A stretch of DNA of 64,000 nt from Archangium gephyra (GTDB lineage Bacteria > Myxococcota > Myxococcia > Myxococcales > Myxococcaceae): assembly GCF_001027285.1 (NCBI RefSeq), contig NZ_CP011509.1, forward strand, positions 670,501 through 734,500, written 5' to 3'. Each line of letters starts with the position of its first letter. Position 1 is the first letter of the stretch. The translations under genes and the position numbers were made by a program. The notes under the pieces are model-generated. The model saw only the letters and a program-made list of their open reading frames with translations. It had not been told where the DNA came from and searched no databases. Positions 58,899 through 64,000 of the stretch are shown here, one piece after another.

Positions 58899-61280
58899 TT
58901 ACGGCGTGAGCTCCCACACGGAGCGGCCGAAGGTGCCGGCGCGCACGAGGCTCGAGTCCGGGAGGATCTCGATGTCCGTCACGTTCACCAGCGGCATGCC
59001 CGTGCCGAAGCGCGTCCAGGAAGCGCCCGCGTCGGTGGAGCGGTACACGCCCAGGTGCGTGGCGGCGTACAGCGTGGTGTTGCTGCCCGGATCCACGGAG
59101 ATCTGGTTCACCGGCACGCCCGCGGGCAGGCCGTTCTCGATGGCCGTGAACGTGGCGCCGAAGTCCGTGGACTTCCAGGTGTGGGCCTTGGTCGCGTCCG
59201 GCGCCACCGACGTCACGTACAGCGTGTTGGGGTTGGTCGGATCGAACGCGATGCTGCTGGTGCTCAGCCCGTTGTTGGGCAGCGCGCCGGCCTGCGTCCA
59301 GCTCGTGCCGCCGTTGTTGCTCAGGAACACGCGGCCGCCGCTGGCGACGATGCCCACGACGCTGCCGTTGCTCTTGGCCGCCGCCACGCCGCGGATGAAG
59401 ATGCCCGAGGGCAGGCCGGTGACGCCCAGCGCGCTCCACGAGGTCGCGAAGTTGGTGGACTTGTACACCTTGGTGTTCGAGTAGGTGTAGACGGTGTTGC
59501 CCGTCGGGTCGCCATCCCACTTGGCCAGCACGGTGACGAAGGGCGCCGAGGAGCTGTTGTTGCTCTCGGTGATGCCGGTGCTCGCCGAGGCCCAGTTCAG
59601 GCCGCCGTCGGTGCTCTTGTAGATGCGGCTGTAGTACAGCGTGCCCAGCATCAGCTTGGCGTTGGTGGCGTGGATCTCGCAGTCGAAGCCGTCGCCGCCG
59701 AGCTCCTGGTTGTAGACACCGGTGGAGCCCACGCGCACGCGGGTGCCGTTGTCCTGCAGGCCCGCGATGACGGCGTTGCGGTCACCGCCCGAGCTGCCGA
59801 TGTCGTAGATGAGGTGCGAGGCGATGCCCACGTTGAGCGCGTCGCTGAAGGTGGCGCCGCCGTCGGCCGTCGTGAAGATGCCGCCGTCATTGCCCACGTA
59901 CAGCTTGCCCGAGGAGTCGAAGGCCGCCGCGTGGAAGTCCGCGTGGACGTACGGCAGGCTGAACTGGCCCAGCCAGTTGGACACCTGCGAGTAGGTGTTG
60001 CCGCCGTCCGTCGTCTTGGCCAGGTGCAGCGCGCCACCGAAGTAGACCAGGTTGGGGTTGGTCGGGTGGACGATGATGAGCTGGTCATACCAGCCCTGGC
60101 TGTTGAAGAGGGCGCTCACGTTGCGCGCCTCGGTGTTGCCGTTGCTGTAGCGCTTGGCGGGCGCGCCGAGCGCCGTGAAGCTGGTGCCGCCGTTGGTGGA
60201 CTTGTAGATGTCCGCCAGCTGGCCGCTGGGGTTGGAGGCCAGCACGTACACCGTGGTGGGGCTGGAGGGCGCGGTGGCGACCGTCATGCGCTCCAGGCCG
60301 CCGGTGGAGGTGACGCCGGTGGCGCGCGTCCACGTGGCCCCGTTGTCGGCCGTGACCCACACCTGGCCCTGCGTGTTGCCGCTGGTGGCGGAAGGCTCGG
60401 CCTCGAGGGTGGCGACGAACTTCGCGCCGCCCGCGTGGGCGATGGACCAGGCGGAAGGCGTCTCGGCGAAGCCGGTGCTCAGGCTCACCTGGCTCCAGGT
60501 GGCGCCCGCGTCCAGGGAGCGGAAGAGGCCCGCGTTGGTGGTGGCCAGCACGATGTTGCTGTTGCCCGGCACCACCTGGATGTCGGTGATGGAGGTGGCG
60601 CTGCCCAGGTACACGGGGGCCATCCACGTGGCGCCGCCGTCCGTGGACTTCACCAGGCCGATGCCCGTGCCGTCGAAGGGGTCACCCAGCCCGAGGTAGA
60701 GCGTGTTGCTGTTGTTGGGGTCCATCTCCAGGGAGCCCACCGAGAGGCTGCCCAGCGTCTCGGTGATGGGCGCCCAGGTGGTGCCGCCGTTGGTGGACTT
60801 CCACACGCCACCGCCGGAGAAGGCGGCGTAGAGGGTGGTGGTGCCCGGCACGGGGATGATGTTGCGCACGCGGCCCGCGTCCGTCTTGGCCAGCTTGTAG
60901 CTGCCGTTCTCGATGTAGTCGGACTTGGTGGGGCCGATGTTCACCCACGTGGAGCCGGTGGCGGCGACGGTGGCGTTGGGGTCCGTCACCGCGGTGATAG
61001 TCGTGGCGGTGCCAGGGAGCTGCGAGGCATAGCGCTCACGCTCGATGCGGGCCGCGTCGTTCATGAACTTGCGGAACGCCGGCGTCCAGACCCCGTCCTT
61101 CCTCTTCTTGCCGGTCTGCTTGACGCCGTAGGACTCGTTGTACCACTGGTCCATCGCCTGCCGACGGCCGTTCGGGTCGTCCTTGTCCTTGTCCTCGGCC
61201 GCCAGCGCCGAGACGGGGGCCAGCGTCACGGCCAGCGCCGCGGCGAACAGCTTCTGCCACTTCTTCGAAGAGAGCTTCAC
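58899..61280 (-). CDS. Secreted BNR/sortilin-type beta-propeller protein
   Basis: A 793-residue exported protein. GTG 61280 is the start, with AAAGGAG five bases upstream, and gives a signal peptide (LFAAALAVTLAPVSALA). A charged segment follows (DKDKDDPNGRRQAMDQWYNE). From about residue 80 to the end it is built of BNR/VPS10-like blades (VWKSTNGGTTWAPI, LYLGLGDP, LFRSLDAGATWSQV, VYRSTDAGASWTRFG), around 14 in number, forming one or two propellers. Such proteins include glycosidases and adhesins; the Asp-box pattern alone does not show catalysis. It is single-copy in the window and has a long structured leader. Confidence 0.88.
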   Translation of the reverse strand: MKLSSKKWQKLFAAALAVTLAPVSALAAEDKDKDDPNGRRQAMDQWYNESYGVKQTGKKRKDGVWTPAFRKFMNDAARIERERYASQLPGTATTITAVTDPNATVAATGSTWVNIGPTKSDYIENGSYKLAKTDAGRVRNIIPVPGTTTLYAAFSGGGVWKSTNGGTTWAPITETLGSLSVGSLEMDPNNSNTLYLGLGDPFDGTGIGLVKSTDGGATWMAPVYLGSATSITDIQVVPGNSNIVLATTNAGLFRSLDAGATWSQVSLSTGFAETPSAWSIAHAGGAKFVATLEAEPSATSGNTQGQVWVTADNGATWTRATGVTSTGGLERMTVATAPSSPTTVYVLASNPSGQLADIYKSTNGGTSFTALGAPAKRYSNGNTEARNVSALFNSQGWYDQLIIVHPTNPNLVYFGGALHLAKTTDGGNTYSQVSNWLGQFSLPYVHADFHAAAFDSSGKLYVGNDGGIFTTADGGATFSDALNVGIASHLIYDIGSSGGDRNAVIAGLQDNGTRVRVGSTGVYNQELGGDGFDCEIHATNAKLMLGTLYYSRIYKSTDGGLNWASASTGITESNNSSSAPFVTVLAKWDGDPTGNTVYTYSNTKVYKSTNFATSWSALGVTGLPSGIFIRGVAAAKSNGSVVGIVASGGRVFLSNNGGTSWTQAGALPNNGLSTSSIAFDPTNPNTLYVTSVAPDATKAHTWKSTDFGATFTAIENGLPAGVPVNQISVDPGSNTTLYAATHLGVYRSTDAGASWTRFGTGMPLVNVTDIEILPDSSLVRAGTFGRSVWELTP

Positions 61281-61327
61281 GTCGACTCCTTTGAGCCGGG
61301 GGGCCCGGGGAACCGCATTTGCTTTGA

Positions 61328-61370
61328 CTGCCAACCAAATGCTGTGACAGCATGGGGATTTCGTTGGCAG
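61328..61370. promoter_or_regulatory. Nested inverted repeats in the BNR gene leader
   Basis: Outer arms CTGCCAAC (61328-61335) and GTTGGCAG (61363-61370) enclose an inner palindrome ATGCTGT-G-ACAGCAT (61339-61353). The element lies about 48 bases ahead of the BNR start. It could be an RNA leader structure or a protein binding site. The region is less GC-rich than its surroundings. Confidence 0.5.
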
Positions 61371-61486
61371 CGGACGGTTACAGCACTTTCCGCGCCAACC
61401 CAGGCAGCCGCGTGAATCCAGGGACTTGGGACTTTTTGCCCCGGGTACAGTGGTGTGCCCGCGCTCCAGTCCCACAGCGGCGACAC

Positions 61487-61503
61487 TGTCAACGGAGTTG
61501 ACA
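61487..61503. promoter_or_regulatory. Operator-like inverted repeat TGTCAAC-GGA-GTTGACA
   Basis: Perfect 7-bp arms with a 3-base centre. TTGACA, a -35 consensus, is present on each strand, but no good -10 element lies at the right distance on either. Placed about 210 bases before the BNR gene. Confidence 0.35.
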
Positions 61504-61651
61504 CTCCGGCCCTCGGACTCTCGGAAAGTGAGAGCGTGGGAGGGGTAGGCGCGGGGAGTGTCCTGGAATCGGACAGCCGTGGGCGGGGGGTGACGGAATG
61601 CGTCACTTCACGCGGGACGCGGGGAGGCGGGACGGGGAGTGAGGAGGGCCG

Positions 61652-64000
61652 CTACCCGCGCGGCGTCCGGGTGTCGAGCCACGCCTGGATGCGGGCGCGC
61701 AGGGACTCGGTGCCGGGCTGCTCCAGGGAGCTCGCGGCCTTCTGGGCGAGCACCCGGGCCCGCGCGGGGTCCTTGTGGGTGTCCGCCAGGGCGCGGGCGA
61801 GGGCGAAGCGCGTCTCGGCCAGCTCCACCGGCGCCACGGTGTGCGTCTCGCGCAGGGCCAGGGCGCGCTCCAGCGGCAGGAGGGCGTCGTTGGGGCGGCC
61901 CAGCTTCAACAGGGCCTCGCCGCGGCCGGTGAGGGGCCCGGCCAGCTCCGGGTGCTGCTCGCCCAGCGCGGTCTCGCGCAGGCGCACCGCCCGCTCGAAG
62001 TGGCCCAGCGCCTCCGCGGGGCGCCCGGCGTCCACCAGCACCAGGCCCAGGGAGCTGACGGGCCCGGCCACGTCCGGGTGCGCCGGCCCGCGCGCCAGCT
62101 CCGCGGCCTCCACCGCCCGCTTCAACACCTCGAGCGCCTCGTCCGTCTTCCCGTCCCGCCACAGCGCGCCGCCCAGCGCGTCCAGCGCCATGGCGCGGAA
62201 GGCGTGGCGGGGCGAGAGCGAGCGGTCGACGATGGCGAAGCCCTGGCGCAGCGGCTCCAGCGCCTCGGCGTGCCGGCCCAGGGCGCTGAGCGTGGTGCCC
62301 AGGCTCACCAGCGAGCTGCCCACGCGCGGATGCTCGGCGCCCAGGGCCTTGCGGAAGGCGGCGTAGGCGTGCTGGTAGGCCTCGAGGGCCTCGGTGTGGC
62401 GCCCCTGGGTGCCCAGCGTGTTGCCCAGCCGGCGCAGCACCATGGCCACCTCCGGGCTGTCCGGCGAGGCCACCTTCCGCAGCGCGGCGAGCGCGTTGCG
62501 GTGGGACGTCTCCGCGGCGCCCGCGTTGCCCTGGGCGGCGTACACCAGGCCGTGGGCGCTCTCGAGTCCGGCCAGCAGGCGGCCCTCGCGCTTGGTGCGC
62601 ACCAGCAGGGCGCGCGCCTGGCGGTACCAGTCATGGCCGTCCTGGACGCGCGCGACGTCATAGGCCACCAGCTGGGTGAGGGCCACCAGCGCCTCGGCGC
62701 GCACTTCGTCCAGCCGCACCTCGTCGGCCATCCACATGGCCTCCTTGAGGGTGCGCTCGGCCTCGGAGTTGCCGAAGCCCGCCTGCAACTGGCCCAGCTC
62801 CAGCAGGGCCTCGGCCACCAGGGGGTGGTAGCCCAGGGTGTTGGCCTCGGTGGCCACCGGGGAGGCCACGGTCAGCCCCGCGGGGAACTGGCCGGAGATG
62901 CGCAGTGCCCGGGCGCGCGCCAGCGCGGTGTGCAGCTCCTCCACCCGGGCGGCCACCTGGGGATCCTTGGGCGGCTCGCTGGCGGCGAGGGGATCCGCCG
63001 TGTCGCACGGGCTGAGCTCGGACAGGCCGCGCACGGCCTCCACGGCGCGCTCCACCACGCGGCCATCCGCCTCGGCGAGCACGTCGGTGAGGGCCTTGAG
63101 CTCCGAGCGCCGCCGCTCCAGGCAGGTGGTGCGCGCGGTGAGCAGCTCCTCGGAGGCCTCGCCGCGCAGCTTCGTCGCCTCGCACGCGCCGCGCTGTCCC
63201 TTCACCCACTGGGAGGCGTAGGCGTCCAGCGAGTCCTTCACGCCATTCCACGTGTCGGCCGCGTAGGGGGCGCCGGTGGCGAGGAAGGCCTGGCGCATGG
63301 CGTCCTGGCGGGGCGCGTCCCACACTCCGTCCAGGCGCGTGGCCACGCTCTGGCACAGGCCCTGGCGCTGGTGCCACTCGCCCACGGCGCCGGCCACCAT
63401 GGCCACGAGGAAGGCGCCGGCCACGGCGACGAAGGCCTGGCGGCGGCGGCGGGCGCGCGGGTCGTCATGGAGCGCGTCCAGCAGCGCCTGCATGGAGACG
63501 TAGCGCTCCTGGGGCTGGACGTGCAGGCCCTTGAGGACGACACGCCGCACCCAGCCAGGCACCCGCGAGTCGCGGGGCGGCGGGCGCAGGCGGCCCTGGA
63601 GGGTGGCGCGGGCGAGCGCGGCGGCCCCGCTGCCCGCGAAGGCGTGCTCGCGGTAGAGGGCGTAGTAGAGCGTGGCGCAGAAGCTGAACTGGTCGGCGCG
63701 CGCGGTGACGGCCTCCTGGCGGTACTGCTCCGGGGCCATGTAGCCCGGGGTGCCCATGATGAGGCCATGGCGCGTCACCGGCGTCTCGCGCGGCTCGCGC
63801 GTGTGCAGGCCGGAGAGGGAGTGGGGCTCGGCGGTGGTGGGCAGCTCGGCGCGAAGGATTTCCGCCAGGTCCACCGGGGTGGGCGTGCCGGGGGTGCCGC
63901 TGCCCTGCTCACAGGCGAGGCCGAAGTCGAAGACGAGCACGCGCCCGTCGCGCCCCACCAGCACGTTGTCCGGCTTGAAGTCGCGGTGGACGAGCCCGGC
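61652..64000 (-). CDS. Ser/Thr kinase with C-terminal TPR array, 5' end outside the window
   Basis: At least 782 residues; the start lies beyond position 64000. The visible part begins in the kinase catalytic loop (GLVHRDFKPDN at the window end), then DFG (VFDFGLAC), MGTPGYMAPEQ and the remaining C-lobe. A membrane segment follows (AFVAVAGAFLVAMVAGAV), then a long helical region and about eight TPR units (LRRLGNTLGTQGRHTEALEAYQHAYAAF; LVDAGRPAEALGHFERAVRLRE). Eukaryote-type kinases with this plan are numerous in myxobacteria, where the TPR part probably senses or recruits partners. No start or upstream neighbour can be seen. Confidence 0.93.
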   Translation of the reverse strand, partial: AGLVHRDFKPDNVLVGRDGRVLVFDFGLACEQGSGTPGTPTPVDLAEILRAELPTTAEPHSLSGLHTREPRETPVTRHGLIMGTPGYMAPEQYRQEAVTARADQFSFCATLYYALYREHAFAGSGAAALARATLQGRLRPPPRDSRVPGWVRRVVLKGLHVQPQERYVSMQALLDALHDDPRARRRRQAFVAVAGAFLVAMVAGAVGEWHQRQGLCQSVATRLDGVWDAPRQDAMRQAFLATGAPYAADTWNGVKDSLDAYASQWVKGQRGACEATKLRGEASEELLTARTTCLERRRSELKALTDVLAEADGRVVERAVEAVRGLSELSPCDTADPLAASEPPKDPQVAARVEELHTALARARALRISGQFPAGLTVASPVATEANTLGYHPLVAEALLELGQLQAGFGNSEAERTLKEAMWMADEVRLDEVRAEALVALTQLVAYDVARVQDGHDWYRQARALLVRTKREGRLLAGLESAHGLVYAAQGNAGAAETSHRNALAALRKVASPDSPEVAMVLRRLGNTLGTQGRHTEALEAYQHAYAAFRKALGAEHPRVGSSLVSLGTTLSALGRHAEALEPLRQGFAIVDRSLSPRHAFRAMALDALGGALWRDGKTDEALEVLKRAVEAAELARGPAHPDVAGPVSSLGLVLVDAGRPAEALGHFERAVRLRETALGEQHPELAGPLTGRGEALLKLGRPNDALLPLERALALRETHTVAPVELAETRFALARALADTHKDPARARVLAQKAASSLEQPGTESLRARIQAWLDTRTPRG

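Larger units (their letters stand above)
61281..61651. promoter_or_regulatory. Leader and intergenic region with nested inverted repeats
   Basis: About 370 bases upstream of the BNR gene and downstream of the kinase gene. It contains the nested repeat at 61328-61370, the operator-like repeat at 61487-61503 with TTGACA on both strands, and GTGACG / CGTCAC around GAATG at 61590-61606, which may be a weak terminator for the kinase gene. I see no gene in it. Confidence 0.5.

Noticed and set aside
59055-61415. Plus-strand open frame of about 786 codons opposite the BNR gene
   Set aside because: Made of Gly/Arg/Val/Ala low-complexity sequence mirroring the repeats of the real gene; the minus-strand frame has a signal peptide, ribosome site and clear blades.

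Overview
The window is GC-rich (G or C at most third codon positions) and reads as a chromosome segment from a myxobacterium, most likely suborder Cystobacterineae (Archangium/Cystobacter/Hyalangium/Stigmatella type). The reasons are the abundance of secreted lipoproteins, kelch-repeat and MopE-like proteins, Ser/Thr kinases tied to TPR arrays, a TIGR02266-type PilZ protein, and above all a SitA6/SitI6-like pair, a toxin system of outer-membrane exchange known from Myxococcales. This taxonomic call is inferred from gene content. I saw no rRNA, tRNA, CRISPR array or insertion sequence.

Layout. 0-2.9 kb: a compact operon with a site-2 protease, a predicted outer-membrane protein, an M28 peptidase lipoprotein and another exported protein. 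2.9-17.6 kb: three paralogous kelch lipoprotein genes on the minus strand; between the first and second lies a plus-strand cluster (5.4-11 kb) of four genes without signal peptides that I cannot match to a known system. 18-21.8 kb: a very large mosaic lipoprotein with a repeat propeller. 21.8-29.2 kb: small hypotheticals, a WYL regulator divergent from a LysE exporter, a coiled-coil PilZ protein, and a translationally coupled pair made of a DMATS-type prenyltransferase and a haem-oxygenase-fold iron enzyme. 29.3-36.9 kb: RtcB RNA ligase, a glycosyltransferase, a TPR protein, and a sigma factor / small secreted protein / receptor-kinase module. 36.9-43.7 kb: an HD-like multidomain protein, two hotdog thioesterases, and an AAA+ / membrane / TPR operon.

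43.8-50.1 kb is the most accessory-looking stretch. It carries the SitA6/SitI6-like toxin and immunity genes, a 1192-residue protein fusing an FAD-binding oxidoreductase domain to a STAND NTPase and a TPR array of almost identical 40-residue units, and a Cys-rich lipoprotein with a small helical partner that resembles a second toxin/immunity-type pair. I read this as a kin-discrimination and self/non-self recognition island.

50.2-64 kb: a TPR protein, a PepSY / TonB-dependent receptor / Cys-rich lipoprotein operon for nutrient or metal uptake, a SUMF1-like lipoprotein, a PKD-containing lipoprotein, a secreted BNR-type propeller, and a Ser/Thr kinase-TPR gene that runs off the window end. A family of short palindromes with conserved flanks occurs four times between genes (31.2, 40.3 and twice at 54.4 kb) and is not explained by any annotated gene.
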